From NCBI RefSeq assembly GCF_001447155.2, contig NZ_CP014754.1:868001-932000 (forward strand): a stretch of 64,000 bases of DNA, given 5' to 3'. The position numbers were made by a program, and so were the translations under genes. This DNA is from Marinobacter sp. LQ44. Lineage in GTDB: Bacteria > Pseudomonadota > Gammaproteobacteria > Pseudomonadales > Oleiphilaceae. Positions 1-9,405 of the stretch are shown here, piece by piece. The notes under the pieces were generated by a model. That model was not told where the DNA came from and did no database searches. It was given only the letters and a program-made list of their open reading frames with translations. Positions within the stretch are counted from its first letter, which is position 1, and each line of letters opens with the position of its first letter.

Positions 1-1744
1 GCGTCATTACATCGATGCGCCTCAGGCTAGGGTCCCCGAGTGCGAAGTTTGAGCGGGCTCCCTGCATGATTCTTGGGAGCTCAACCTCCTGAATGTGCCC
101 GCCTTCCATCAGACGTTTGCCAACGGCAAGCAGTGCCGAGCTCCACTCGTTGAGTGAGCCCGCGATCATACCGCTCACTTTACCTGCGTTAGCGACGCCT
201 TTGATCCCGGACTCAGTCTCACTGTTCTGCTCGTTTAACTGTTTCTCAAGGTAAACCAGAGACTGCATATTCAGCCGGTTCAAGCGCTCTTCGTCGATGT
301 CTGCAGTGTCCTGAACCAGCTTTTCAAGACTTTGCATCAAAGGCTCGGCACCGTCTTCTGCGGTTTCAGGTGCCCACTTACTCAAAAATGCGCCCTCAAG
401 AACCCAACGGCGAAGCTCTTGCAGAACCCAGTCCTTACCGACAACGCCCTGAGCCTGGAGCACGCCCGGAATCTGCTGAAGCAGGTTGAGATTATCGGCA
501 ACCAGCAAGTATCCCTCGCAAATTGCAACATCCTGACAGGTTCGGTAATCCTCAAGCACTGCATCATAATCGCCGCTGCTAAGCAGTCGGCGGAGCATAT
601 CGAGGTGATGGTCAATCACGGCGATGGCATGCTGCTTTTCTTCGGTTTGAAGGGTCTGATCCAGTTTGGAGCGGTCAACGGCCGACGCATATTGGGCGAA
701 GGGGTTTTGGCCATTCGGTCGAGGGTCGAAAATCGCCTGGCGGATGAGCATTGCAGAGTGCGCCATCGGATTGTCCCGAATGGAGGCATCCACGGCATCC
801 AGATAATGCAGGGCAAGATGAAGCTGCGACATGGAATGCCGGACCTTGAACAAAGGGTCTGGCAGTGCCAGGCAGGCAATGCCCGGTTGCTGCCTCAACG
901 CAGCTAAGTGGTCTTCGCCTGGTTCACAGCTCAGATCGAACGGTGCTTCAAGCAGTCGACCGAGTTTGACGCAAAGTTCAGCGTCCGCCGGACCGTCAAA
1001 ACCCAAGACGAAATCACTGGGCTTTTCCAGCATCAGCTCAATACCAAGATCCCTCTCCCGAAGTTCCGATACATCTTCAACTCGCGAAGCCACAAAGCCG
1101 CTTTCGAAGCTCAGGCCCTCGACACTGGATGTAGCCCAGACAGGGCCAACGCCCGTTGTTCTGACATTACGAGCTGGTTCATTTTCCTCAAGGTGCTCGA
1201 TATAAGACCAATCCCATTGCACCTCACTGTAGGCCATGCGGAAGTCATGCATCACAGCCTGACCCTGCAGGAATACTGGGACCAACACGTCATCAAGCCA
1301 TTCGCCGCTGGCGGGGCGGGCAATCCTCAGGTCGGAATCAGGATCCTCCAGGTCTGGTCGGATCGCCTCTACGTCGATATCACTGAATCGGGAATCATCG
1401 CCAATCTCCAGCTCTCGCCAGAGCCTGTCTTTGCGAAAGACATACAGGTACCCCGGTCGAAGGAGCGCAACCCCCTTACCCTGATAAACCGTGACACCGC
1501 CGCTTTTGACTGGCAGATTGCTTTCAATCTCAGCAAGAGGCTTTACCCGAAGCAGGGTGTTTTCCTGATAATCCTCTCGCTCGATATTGGAGCGCGCCTG
1601 TTTCAACAATGGCACCTTGATTTTGCCGCCATCGCGCTTGGGCACAGTCAGTACAAGATCTGCGGGATCGGTATCGTCATAATCTGCTGTTCGTAAAATC
1701 GAGCGATCCCGGGATTCATCTGAAAAATCCACAGTATCCGTCAT
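1..1744 (-). CDS. VgrG-linked T6SS effector-like protein, VasX-like N-terminus (partial)
   Basis: An open frame of about 581 codons runs on the minus strand from ATG at 1744 to the left edge without a stop, so the C-terminus is missing. The start overlaps the vgrG stop as ATGA, which implies translational coupling. Near residue 85 there is a VALLRPGYLYVFRKDRLW segment. It resembles the LRPGYLYV-type motif of the N-terminal region of VasX-like T6SS effectors, which are loaded on VgrG and often form pores. The visible part is acidic and soluble, with no signal peptide or membrane segment; in VasX-type proteins the membrane segments lie further C-terminal, outside this window. The frame and coupling are seen directly. 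The effector role is inferred from motif and position. An adaptor or chaperone for the spike is the main alternative. Confidence 0.6.
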   Translation of the reverse strand, partial: MTDTVDFSDESRDRSILRTADYDDTDPADLVLTVPKRDGGKIKVPLLKQARSNIEREDYQENTLLRVKPLAEIESNLPVKSGGVTVYQGKGVALLRPGYLYVFRKDRLWRELEIGDDSRFSDIDVEAIRPDLEDPDSDLRIARPASGEWLDDVLVPVFLQGQAVMHDFRMAYSEVQWDWSYIEHLEENEPARNVRTTGVGPVWATSSVEGLSFESGFVASRVEDVSELRERDLGIELMLEKPSDFVLGFDGPADAELCVKLGRLLEAPFDLSCEPGEDHLAALRQQPGIACLALPDPLFKVRHSMSQLHLALHYLDAVDASIRDNPMAHSAMLIRQAIFDPRPNGQNPFAQYASAVDRSKLDQTLQTEEKQHAIAVIDHHLDMLRRLLSSGDYDAVLEDYRTCQDVAICEGYLLVADNLNLLQQIPGVLQAQGVVGKDWVLQELRRWVLEGAFLSKWAPETAEDGAEPLMQSLEKLVQDTADIDEERLNRLNMQSLVYLEKQLNEQNSETESGIKGVANAGKVSGMIAGSLNEWSSALLAVGKRLMEGGHIQEVELPRIMQGARSNFALGDPSLRRIDVMT

Positions 1745-3861
1745 ACAGTGTCCTCCCCATCGGTCCCTTTAATCGCTTCCACAGAACCACGCTCAAGATG
1801 CCCGCCAATCACATCAATGATCAGTTTTCGATCAGAGCCCGGTAACTGATCAAACTCCTCTTGGTCAGGAGCGGCAGATTTGCGCTGGCCGACCATGGCC
1901 AGTTCGGGGGGCCGTGGCGTTGCCGCCCCATCTTTGCCAACAAGATTTGGTAGTTCCGGATTAGCAGAACTTTGCCCAGCCCCACTCCCGGGGCTACCCC
2001 CGGAATTAATCTTGATCCCCGGCCCGCTCAGCGTCACCCCACTGGGGTCCAGTTTGATAAAACTCCCACCGCCGGAAATGGTGAGTTCAGCTCCGGCATC
2101 CAGCACCACTTTGGCCCCGGCCTTGTGATGCACTTCGGTGCCAGCTCCCGAGGCCATGGTGCGGGCGGTTTTCTGATGGTAGGTGCCGCCCACGGTCTGG
2201 CTGCAGTCAGCGCCAACGGAGACTCGGCTTTCACCATCGGTGGTGCAGTGGTCGGCCGCTTTCACATGGCTGAACTGGTGGTTGTCCACCGTCAGGTGGC
2301 TGTCGTTCCTGATGACTTCCGTGCGGTTGTTTTCGGTCAGCAGGTCCAGGTCTTTCTGGGCGTGAACGTAGATCTGTTCCTGGTCGGCTTCGTCTTCAAA
2401 GCGCAGTTCGTTGCTGCCTTCACCCTTGTGGGTCTTGGTTTTTAATGTGGTCCGGGTTTTGTGTTCCGGCAGCGCATAGGGCGGTGTGTTGGTGGCGTGG
2501 TAGGTTCGGCCGGTGATAATGGGCTGGTCGGGGTCGCCATCCAGGAAGGACACAATCACTTCGTTGCCGATTCTGGGTAGGGCCATAAAACCATACTGGC
2601 CACCGGCCCAGCCCTGGGCTACGCGTAGCCAGGCGCTGCTGTGTTCGTCGTTTTTCGAATAGCGATCCCAGGGGAAACGGACTTTCACCCGGCCGTACTG
2701 GTCACAGTGAATCTCTTCACCCTCGGGGCCGGTGACGATGGCCATCTGGGGGCCGTCCATCATGGGTTTGTGTTCACACACTGGCCGCCAGGTTTTGTCG
2801 GCCGGGATGGCGGTGAAGTCGTTGTGGTAGCTGGTGGGTTCGCTGCCGCCCTCTTCTTCCAGGGCCTGGGGCTGTTTGCCGGTGTGGGTGATGGCGGTCA
2901 GCAGCCATTCCCGGTTCAGGCTCTGGCTGTCGTGTTCCTCCAAGTCCACTTTGGCGCCGGGGGTAAAGTCCGGGCGGTTGCTTTCGCCCTTGGCCAGGGA
3001 GGCGTCGTTTCTCAGGGCGTCCAGTTTGGCCTGGGTGAAGGGCTGACCACTGGCGTCGGCTTTATAGCGGCCGGGGTAATCGTAGTGTTGGTAATCTTCT
3101 CTGTGGTTCACACCGCCGGCGCTTTGTTCGTGCATCAGGGCGTAAGCGGGGTTTTTGAAGGTGTAGTCCTTCATGGCCACGGAGGCGGCTTTGATGCGTT
3201 CTTCGTAGGCGAAGCTGAACACGCAGGCTTGTTTGCTGCTGCCGCCGGCCTGGGTGTTGCAGGGGACCGGGTCCAGTTTCGGGGCGTCGCCGTGGTGGTC
3301 GGCGATGATTAACGCCGGTTGTTCTTCGCCGTCCACGCTGCCGTGCTGGTAGCGGTAATGCCAGCCTTCTTCGGCGGCCAGGCGGTTGACGAACTGCAGG
3401 TCGCTTTCCCGGTGCTGGACACAGTATTCCCGTTCTTCAGGTGGACGTTTGAAGTCAAAGATCGTATCAATGATGCCCCGCTCTTCGAGCAGGGTGCGCA
3501 CGATGGCGTCGGTGGTCTGGGTCTGGAAGATGCGGCTGTTGTGCATCAGGCCCAGGCGCCAGGCCGGGGGCTGGATGACCACTTGATAGGCGGTGCGGCG
3601 GTGGCCGGTGTTGCCTCGGACGAATTCGTTGACCACGCCGGTGAAGCGCCGTACCGGTTGGCCGTCTTGCCAGACTACCAAGTCCACCGGCTGTTCCAGA
3701 ACGTCAGCAGCGGCCACATCGGGGTCGGTGCTCGCCAGTTCTAACCGGCCATGAAACAAGGCAGACAGCTGTTCGGCCAGCTTAAAGCCAACTACCGAAA
3801 AGTGATCTGAGGGGAATTCGCCTACACGGGCGGTGAACTGCAATCCGCTTGCCTGGGGCAT
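1741..3861 (-). CDS. vgrG: Type VI secretion system tip protein VgrG
   Basis: A 706-residue VgrG, the trimeric spike at the tip of the T6SS Hcp tube. The N-terminal two-thirds matches the phage gp27-like base, including the YCVQHRESDLQFVNRL segment near residue 150. A gp5-like OB domain follows (GPEGEEIHCDQYGRVKVRFPWD). The C-terminal part is a repetitive valine/threonine/aspartate-rich beta-helix, then a Gly/Ser/Pro-rich tail. The start is placed at 3861, giving MPQASGLQFTARVG. An open frame extends to 3984, but its first codons come from the E1 repeat and are unlikely to be native. The downstream gene overlaps by ATGA and probably encodes the cargo. No other T6SS structural genes are in the window, so this is an orphan vgrG island. 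Confidence 0.93.
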   Translation of the reverse strand: MPQASGLQFTARVGEFPSDHFSVVGFKLAEQLSALFHGRLELASTDPDVAAADVLEQPVDLVVWQDGQPVRRFTGVVNEFVRGNTGHRRTAYQVVIQPPAWRLGLMHNSRIFQTQTTDAIVRTLLEERGIIDTIFDFKRPPEEREYCVQHRESDLQFVNRLAAEEGWHYRYQHGSVDGEEQPALIIADHHGDAPKLDPVPCNTQAGGSSKQACVFSFAYEERIKAASVAMKDYTFKNPAYALMHEQSAGGVNHREDYQHYDYPGRYKADASGQPFTQAKLDALRNDASLAKGESNRPDFTPGAKVDLEEHDSQSLNREWLLTAITHTGKQPQALEEEGGSEPTSYHNDFTAIPADKTWRPVCEHKPMMDGPQMAIVTGPEGEEIHCDQYGRVKVRFPWDRYSKNDEHSSAWLRVAQGWAGGQYGFMALPRIGNEVIVSFLDGDPDQPIITGRTYHATNTPPYALPEHKTRTTLKTKTHKGEGSNELRFEDEADQEQIYVHAQKDLDLLTENNRTEVIRNDSHLTVDNHQFSHVKAADHCTTDGESRVSVGADCSQTVGGTYHQKTARTMASGAGTEVHHKAGAKVVLDAGAELTISGGGSFIKLDPSGVTLSGPGIKINSGGSPGSGAGQSSANPELPNLVGKDGAATPRPPELAMVGQRKSAAPDQEEFDQLPGSDRKLIIDVIGGHLERGSVEAIKGTDGEDTV

Positions 3862-3962
3862 GACTTCGGTCCCTGAAGAATAGTGGTTTATAACTGACTC
3901 ATCCTGAGCCCGACCGATTATAACCACCCCTCTCCAGATTACAAACCAACCACTCCGCATTT

Positions 3963-4019
3963 TTGGGGTCAGACCCCAAGACATTTCACCCCATCAAATG
4001 TTCTGGGGTCTGACCCCAA
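3963..4019. repeat. E element 1 (nested palindrome, 57 bp)
   Basis: Two inverted arms (TTGGGGTCAGACCCCAAGAC and a near-complement) surround a short loop. Each arm holds its own palindrome, GGGGTC-A-GACCCC. It lies between the phosphorylase operon and vgrG and overlaps the last eight codons and stop of the phosphorylase gene. Confidence 0.95.
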
Positions 4020-5745
4020 CTTGGTTAGAGAGCCAGACACTTTGGTAGGGTTTGAGGGTGAGCACCCCGCTCTGGTCGTCGATGGCCATACCGGAAAGCA
4101 GATCGGTCCACTGGTCGGTGCCAATGAGGTTGATGTCGGTGAGGGCCACTTGCTGCACTTCGTCGCTTATGTTGTGGATGCAGAAGATGGATTGTTCCCG
4201 GCGCATGCTCTGGCGCCAGAAGCCGAACAGCTGCAGGCCCAGGTGCAGGGTGAACTGGGTGGCGTTGGGGTGGAAGGCGGGTTGGGCGCGGCGGATGGCG
4301 ATCAGGCGCTTGAGTTCGGTGAAAGCTTTGCTGTGGTGGCTGAGTGGGTCCGCCAGGGCGGCTTCCACGGCATCCAGCTGCCACTGGCCGCGATTAATAG
4401 AGCGGAAGCGGCCGGTGTGTTCTACCCGGGCATGGTCGTTTTCGGTGGCCAGCAGGCTGTGAATATAGAACGCAGGAATACCTTCCAGCGCCAGCATAAT
4501 GGTGTGGGCGCAAAGGAATCGCTGTAACTGCCAGTGGTCTGCGCCACCCTCGGCGGTGCCTTTGAGGGCATCCCACAAGGCAATGTTCATTTCGTAGGGC
4601 TGGTCCCGGCCGTCGGCAGTGCGCCGGTAGGATACCTTGCCGCCGAAAGATTCCATGGTATTGATCAGCCGCTGCTTCTCGTCCTCGTCCAACAGGCCGT
4701 CGGTGGGCCGTAGGCCAACGCCATCATGGGAAGCAATGAAGTTCAGGTAGGTGGTGCCCATCTGCGCCGGCGGCATGCTCATCAGCCAGGTTTTCAGGTG
4801 TCGGCAATTGCCGGTGACCAGGGTATTGATCAGCAGTGGCGGTAACGAGAAGTTGTAGATTGCATGGGCTTCGTTGGCGTTGCCGAAATAAGTCAGGTTC
4901 TCCCGGTTGGGCACGTTGGTTTCGGTGATCACCACCGCATCCGGCGTGTGGTGCTCAATCAGCAGGCGCAGAATCTTAATCAGTTCGTGGGTCTGCTGCA
5001 GGTGAATGCAGGGCGTGCCCGGTTCTTTCCACAAGAACGCCACCGCATCCAGCCGGAAGATCCTGACCCCACGTTCCAGGTAATAGTGGATAATCCGGGC
5101 AAATTCGATCAGCACTTCCGGGTTGGCGAAATTCAGGTCCACCTGGTCTTCGCTGAAGGTACACCACACATGGCGTTCGCCGTCGTCGGTCTGCACCGGG
5201 GTCAGCAGTGGTGACGTCCGGGGCCGCACCACCATGCTTAAATCGTCTTTCGGGTTGCCCTCAAAGAAGTAATCCTTGCCCGGCCCCACGCGCTTGCGAA
5301 AATTCTCGAACCAGCGGCTGCGGGCCGACATATGGTTGATCACCAGGTCTGCCATCAGCTTATAGTCCCCGGCGATGGCTTCGATGTCGTTCCAGCCACC
5401 GTGGGACTCGTTCACCGCCAGGTAATCCATCACCGAAAAACCGTCGTCCGAGCTGTACGGAAAAAATGGCAGGATATGCACGGCGCTGATGACATCCCGC
5501 AGGCTGTCATCCAGAAACCGTTTCAGAGTCACCAATGGCTTCTCATCTGGCTGCTGAACGGTATCGGCATAGGTGATCAGCACGACGTCCGATGGGTCCC
5601 AATGGTTCTGGTGCGCCGGCGGCGCCTCGGCATCGGGCACCAGTGCCATGGCATCCATTAATTGCTCTGCCACAAAGGCACAGTCCACCGCCGGGTAGAC
5701 CACTTCCAGCATGGCCACCAGTTTGCTGCCCAGAGTCTGGTTCAT
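3994..5745 (-). CDS. GH13_18 glucosylglycerate/glucosylglycerol (sucrose-type) phosphorylase
   Basis: A 583-residue GH13 enzyme of the sucrose phosphorylase group. These enzymes split a glucoside with phosphate to give glucose 1-phosphate. Visible catalytic residues are Asp233 ([10 protein letters not shown]), Glu275 (ITETNVPN) and Asp341 (FIASHDGVG). It is the last gene of an operon with a glucosyl-3-phosphoglycerate synthase and phosphatase, and its ATG overlaps the synthase stop as ATGA. That context favours glucosylglycerate as substrate. Glucosylglycerol phosphorylases are also known in this subfamily, including in Marinobacter, so the acceptor is unsettled; sucrose is less likely. The last eight residues (VGVRPQNI) and the stop are encoded by repeat E1, so the native C-terminus probably ended near SVWLSNQ. 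Confidence 0.85.
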   Translation of the reverse strand: MNQTLGSKLVAMLEVVYPAVDCAFVAEQLMDAMALVPDAEAPPAHQNHWDPSDVVLITYADTVQQPDEKPLVTLKRFLDDSLRDVISAVHILPFFPYSSDDGFSVMDYLAVNESHGGWNDIEAIAGDYKLMADLVINHMSARSRWFENFRKRVGPGKDYFFEGNPKDDLSMVVRPRTSPLLTPVQTDDGERHVWCTFSEDQVDLNFANPEVLIEFARIIHYYLERGVRIFRLDAVAFLWKEPGTPCIHLQQTHELIKILRLLIEHHTPDAVVITETNVPNRENLTYFGNANEAHAIYNFSLPPLLINTLVTGNCRHLKTWLMSMPPAQMGTTYLNFIASHDGVGLRPTDGLLDEDEKQRLINTMESFGGKVSYRRTADGRDQPYEMNIALWDALKGTAEGGADHWQLQRFLCAHTIMLALEGIPAFYIHSLLATENDHARVEHTGRFRSINRGQWQLDAVEAALADPLSHHSKAFTELKRLIAIRRAQPAFHPNATQFTLHLGLQLFGFWRQSMRREQSIFCIHNISDEVQQVALTDINLIGTDQWTDLLSGMAIDDQSGVLTLKPYQSVWLSNQVGVRPQNI

Positions 5746-6965
5746 GGCCGGAACTCCTGGTTATCCAGTTCCACCGCTTCCAGCAACTGCTCCCGGATAT
5801 CCGGAATGGCGCTGGTTACCCGGTTCCAGCTCGGGATGAACGGCGTGTCCATGGGGTTGTCGAGGAAATAGGCGCCGGCGCGCATCACGTTCTGGGCGAA
5901 CAGCTCCACCGCTTTCTCTTCCTTGTGGCGATCGAAACTCAAACCATTGATGATGGCATCGTTCTGATAGGTTTCCACAAAATCCAGGGCAATACGGAAG
6001 TAGCTGGCCTTGATGGTGCGGAACTTTTCGTTAGAGAAAATCTCACCGTTGGTGGCCAACTTACGGAACAGCGCCTTGGAGATATCCACGCTCATCTTGG
6101 ACAAGCCACGGCTGGCGTCTTCCGGTGACAGGTCCTGATGCTTGTGGTCATAGACATCCGCCACATCCACCTGGCACAGGCGATTGGTGGCGTAGTTGCG
6201 TTTCATTTCAGACAAGACACCAATTTCCAGGCCCCAGTCACTGGGAATGCGCAGGTCGTTGATGACATCGGTGCGGAAGGAGAACTCACCCGCCAGCGGG
6301 TAGCGGTAGCTGTCCAGATAATCCAGAAAATCGTTCGGCCCACACACTTTTTTAAGTGCGCGAATCAGCGGCGTGACCAGCAGGCGGCTGACCCGGCCAT
6401 TCATGCTGCCGTCCGCCACCCGGGCATAATAGCCTTTGCAGAACATGTAGTTGAAACCAGGGTTGGCCACAGGGTAGATCAGGCGCGCGAGCAAATCCCG
6501 GGAATAGGTCAGGATGTCGCAATCGTGCAGCGCCACGGATTTACTCACGCCCGAGGCCAGTACATAGCCAAAGCAATACCACACGTTGCGGCCCTTCCCC
6601 ATCTCCGTCGGTGCCAGGCCCTGTTCCCGCAGCTTCATATCAAGGGCACGCAGCCGGGGGCCGTCGTTCCAGAGCACCTTGAACGGCTGCGGCAGCTCGG
6701 AAAAATACTCCAGAGCACGGCGGTACTGGGGTTCATCAGCGCGGTCCAAACCGATCACAATCTCGTCCAGGTAGGGAACCTTGGTCAGCTCCTGGACGAT
6801 GTTTTTAAGCGCGGCCCCCTCCAGCTCCGAGTACAGAGACGGTAACACCAGAGACATAGGCCGGGCTTTACGAAAGCTCATCAGGTCCGCTTCAACATCT
6901 TCCACGGGGCGGCGCACAAGGTTGTGCAGGGTGGTGATAATGCCATTCTGGTAAAAGTCGCCCAT
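5742..6965 (-). CDS. gpgS: Glucosyl-3-phosphoglycerate synthase, GpgS-like (GT81)
   Basis: A 407-residue GT-A-fold glycosyltransferase that joins NDP-glucose to 3-phosphoglycerate, the first step to the osmolyte glucosylglycerate. Recognisable segments are [13 protein letters not shown] at the nucleotide site, the metal-binding stretch [11 protein letters not shown], and [20 protein letters not shown]. The start at 6965 (MGDFYQNGI) is chosen because GGAGGAG sits just upstream; a longer frame to 7091 has no such site. It begins 13 bp after the phosphatase stop and overlaps the phosphorylase start by ATGA, so the three genes form one transcription unit. Cytoplasmic, no membrane segment. GpgS is favoured over mannosyl-3-phosphoglycerate synthase by the partner phosphorylase. 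Confidence 0.88.
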   Translation of the reverse strand: MGDFYQNGIITTLHNLVRRPVEDVEADLMSFRKARPMSLVLPSLYSELEGAALKNIVQELTKVPYLDEIVIGLDRADEPQYRRALEYFSELPQPFKVLWNDGPRLRALDMKLREQGLAPTEMGKGRNVWYCFGYVLASGVSKSVALHDCDILTYSRDLLARLIYPVANPGFNYMFCKGYYARVADGSMNGRVSRLLVTPLIRALKKVCGPNDFLDYLDSYRYPLAGEFSFRTDVINDLRIPSDWGLEIGVLSEMKRNYATNRLCQVDVADVYDHKHQDLSPEDASRGLSKMSVDISKALFRKLATNGEIFSNEKFRTIKASYFRIALDFVETYQNDAIINGLSFDRHKEEKAVELFAQNVMRAGAYFLDNPMDTPFIPSWNRVTSAIPDIREQLLEAVELDNQEFRP

Positions 6966-6978
6966 GGCGGCTCCTCCT

Positions 6979-7782
6979 TTACTGGTAGCCGTACTCAAAG
7001 AGCAAATTGAGCACGCATTCATTCCAACCCTCCGGGCCGGGCTTGAGGGAGCGCATGGCGTGCCGGGACGACGGCAACTGAACCTGGTCACTGTTCACCC
7101 CGCGAATCACCACCGGTACGTCGGCGGCCTCCAGCATGCTCTGGTCGTTGGGGCTATCGCCCAGAGCGATGCTCACAATGGGTGCTTCGCCATAGTGCTC
7201 CTGATAACGCTTCAGCAAGAACCGGGCCCCCTCCGCCTTATCAAAGGTGCCCATGGCATGCCAGAAGCGCCCGCCCTGCACCAACTTCAGGCCCGCCAGC
7301 TCAAGCGCCGCGCGGAATTGCGCCAGCTCTTCCTCCGTGCCATCCCACACCAGAGGCACCGTTGCCAAACGCTGTTTCGCCCGGGCCGCCTCCGTTACTG
7401 TCAACCGGGTGAGCGCCGCCACCTGCTCCGCAGACAGGTCATCAAAGCTCCGAAACCGTGCACCGCTTTTCCTTTGCACCAAAAGAGTGCGAACAACCTC
7501 CTGATAAGACCGGCCAACATGAACCACTTCTTCCTCCGCATTGCCCAGGCAGCCAGCAGGAATCACCACCGCCGCGCCGTTCTCCGCAATAAACGGCCCC
7601 CGCAGCCCCATCATGCTTTGCAACTCACTGATCTCCGCCGCCGTTTTGCTGGAATTGAAAATCAACGGAATGCCATTGGCCCCCAACCGCGCCATCGCCG
7701 GCTTCGCCGCCCGCCAGCTATAGCTGTCGTGATCCAGCAAGGTGCCGTCCAGATCCGTAAAAACAATCAACCGTGGTTGCAT
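6979..7782 (-). CDS. gpgP: Glucosyl-/mannosyl-3-phosphoglycerate phosphatase (HAD superfamily)
   Basis: A 267-residue HAD phosphatase of the mannosyl-3-phosphoglycerate phosphatase family. Motif I is FTDLDGTLLD with Asp10 and Asp12. The SSK segment of motif II (FNSSKTAAEI) and the late acidic motif (ALGDSPNDQSML) are present. It removes the phosphate from glucosyl-3-phosphoglycerate made by the next gene. The start at 7782 (MQPRLIVF) follows a GGGG-rich ribosome site; codons further upstream lie in repeat E2 and would add a repeat-derived tail. It is the first gene of the operon, only 26 bp from E2, so no room remains for a separate promoter outside the repeat. Confidence 0.87.
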   Translation of the reverse strand: MQPRLIVFTDLDGTLLDHDSYSWRAAKPAMARLGANGIPLIFNSSKTAAEISELQSMMGLRGPFIAENGAAVVIPAGCLGNAEEEVVHVGRSYQEVVRTLLVQRKSGARFRSFDDLSAEQVAALTRLTVTEAARAKQRLATVPLVWDGTEEELAQFRAALELAGLKLVQGGRFWHAMGTFDKAEGARFLLKRYQEHYGEAPIVSIALGDSPNDQSMLEAADVPVVIRGVNSDQVQLPSSRHAMRSLKPGPEGWNECVLNLLFEYGYQ

Positions 7783-7808
7783 TTCCCCACCCCGCTCTGC
7801 AATGTAAC

Positions 7809-7864
7809 TGGGGTCAGACCCCAAGACATTTGATGCGGTGAAATGTTCTGGGGTCTGACCCCAA
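7809..7864. repeat. E element 2 (nested palindrome, 56 bp)
   Basis: Same architecture as E1, with loop bases gatgcggtg. It occupies half of the 108-bp space between the divergent gpgP and selO starts, leaving 26 bp on each side. Confidence 0.95.
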
Positions 7865-7890
7865 ATTAGATTCAAGAAGCAGGCCAGACT

Positions 7891-9345
7891 ATGAACACGA
7901 ATGCTTTCAAGGTGGAACACCGTTATCTGGAATTGCCGGACAGCTTTTATACGCCGGTGAAGCCGACGCCTTTGTCGCAGCCGGCGATGGTGTGCTTTAA
8001 CCACAAATTGGCAGAACAGATGGGGTTTCATGTTCAGGATGAGGCCGAGTGGGCCGGTGTGGGTGCCGGGGCGGAATTGCTAGAGGGTATGGACCCAGTG
8101 GCGATGAAGTACACCGGGCACCAGTTTGGCGTGTACAACCCGGAACTGGGCGATGGCCGGGGCTTGTTACTGTGGGAAACCGTGGCGCCAGACGGCACCC
8201 GCTGGGACTGGCACCTGAAAGGGGCAGGCACCACGCCCTACTCCCGCTTTGGCGATGGCCGGGCAGTGCTGCGCTCCACTATTCGCGAATACCTGTGCTC
8301 GGAAGCCATGCACGGTCTTGGCATTCCGACCACCCGCGCCCTGTTTATGATCAGCGCGAAAGACCCGGTGCGCCGGGAATCCATCGAAACCGCCGCCGCG
8401 CTGATGCGAGTGGCGCAAAGTCATATCCGTTTCGGCCACTTCGAATTCGCCGCCCACCATGAAGGCCCCGAGGCACTGAAAACCCTGCTGGAACACGTGA
8501 TCACCCTGCACTTCCCGCACCTGATCAGCTTACCGGAAGAACAGCGCTATCAACGCTGGTTTGAAGAGGTGGTCGAGCGCACCGCCCGGCTGATCGCAGA
8601 CTGGCAGGCGGTTGGCTTCTGCCACGGCGTGATGAACAGCGACAACATGTCCATCATCGGCGACACCTTTGACTACGGCCCCTACGCCTTCCTGGACGAT
8701 TTCGACGCCGGCTTCATCTGCAACCACACCGACGAGGGCGGCCGTTACGCCTACAACCGGCAGCCCCAGACAGGCTTTGTGAATTGCCAGTACCTGGCTA
8801 ACGCCCTGCTGCCAATCATGGATGAGGACCACGTGCGCCGCGGCCTGCGCCGGTACGAAACCACCTACAACGAACATTTCAAAAACAACATGAGGGCGAA
8901 ACTGGGGCTGGAGGAAACCGACGACTCAGACATGAGCCTGATCATGGACACCTTCAGCATGCTGCATGAACACCGGGTGGACTACACACGCTTTTTCCGG
9001 GGCATCTCCAACCTGCACCGCCACGGCAACGCCCCGGTGCGGGATCTGTTTGCAGACAGAAGCGTGGCCGACGAATGGCTCGAACGTTACGAGGCCCGCC
9101 TGCAAACCGAAACCCGCGCCCACGACGAACGGGAATACGCCATGCGCCAGGTGAACCCCAAATACATCCTGCGCAACTACCTGGCCCAGCAAGTCATCAT
9201 GGAAGCCCAGAACGGCGACTACGCGCCCCTGAAAGAGCTGTTAAAGGTGCTCGAGAACCCCTTCGCCGACCAACCCGAATTCGAACACTACGCCGCCCTG
9301 CCCCCAGACTGGGGCAAACACCTCAACATCAGCTGCTCCTCCTGA
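7891..9345 (+). CDS. selO: Protein adenylyltransferase SelO (YdiU family)
   Basis: A 484-residue pseudokinase-fold enzyme that transfers AMP to Ser/Thr/Tyr of target proteins, linked to redox stress in other bacteria. Signature segments are the glycine-rich GDGRG, KGAGTTPYSRFGDGRAVLRS, and the catalytic-loop region HGVMNSDNMS followed by DYGPYAFLDDFD. Length and order match the family. It stands alone between E2 (26 bp before the start) and E3 (2 bp after the stop) and converges on the permease gene. Confidence 0.95.
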   Translation: MNTNAFKVEHRYLELPDSFYTPVKPTPLSQPAMVCFNHKLAEQMGFHVQDEAEWAGVGAGAELLEGMDPVAMKYTGHQFGVYNPELGDGRGLLLWETVAPDGTRWDWHLKGAGTTPYSRFGDGRAVLRSTIREYLCSEAMHGLGIPTTRALFMISAKDPVRRESIETAAALMRVAQSHIRFGHFEFAAHHEGPEALKTLLEHVITLHFPHLISLPEEQRYQRWFEEVVERTARLIADWQAVGFCHGVMNSDNMSIIGDTFDYGPYAFLDDFDAGFICNHTDEGGRYAYNRQPQTGFVNCQYLANALLPIMDEDHVRRGLRRYETTYNEHFKNNMRAKLGLEETDDSDMSLIMDTFSMLHEHRVDYTRFFRGISNLHRHGNAPVRDLFADRSVADEWLERYEARLQTETRAHDEREYAMRQVNPKYILRNYLAQQVIMEAQNGDYAPLKELLKVLENPFADQPEFEHYAALPPDWGKHLNISCSS

Positions 9346-9347
9346 AG

Positions 9348-9404
9348 TTGGGGTCAGACCCCAGAACATTTGACGGGGTGAAATGTCTTGGGGTCTGACC
9401 CCAA
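9348..9404. repeat. E element 3 (nested palindrome, 57 bp)
   Basis: It fills the gap between convergent selO (stop at 9345) and the permease (stop codon begins at 9406). Position and hairpin shape fit a two-way terminator, although no T-run is present. Confidence 0.95.
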
Positions 9405-9405
9405 A

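Noticed and set aside
332..1696. Plus-strand frames at the left edge
   Set aside because: They lie opposite the continuous minus-strand frame 1-1744 that is coupled to vgrG.
2641..3312. Plus-strand frame inside vgrG
   Set aside because: Antisense shadow with Gly/Val-rich low-complexity translation.
3862..3984. N-terminal extension of VgrG beginning MSWGLTPK
   Set aside because: The residues are translated E1 sequence and lack homology; the family start fits 3861.
7809..7864. Integron attC site
   Set aside because: Near-perfect symmetric arms, no R'/R'' core-site GTTRRRY, and gene orientation is mixed between elements.
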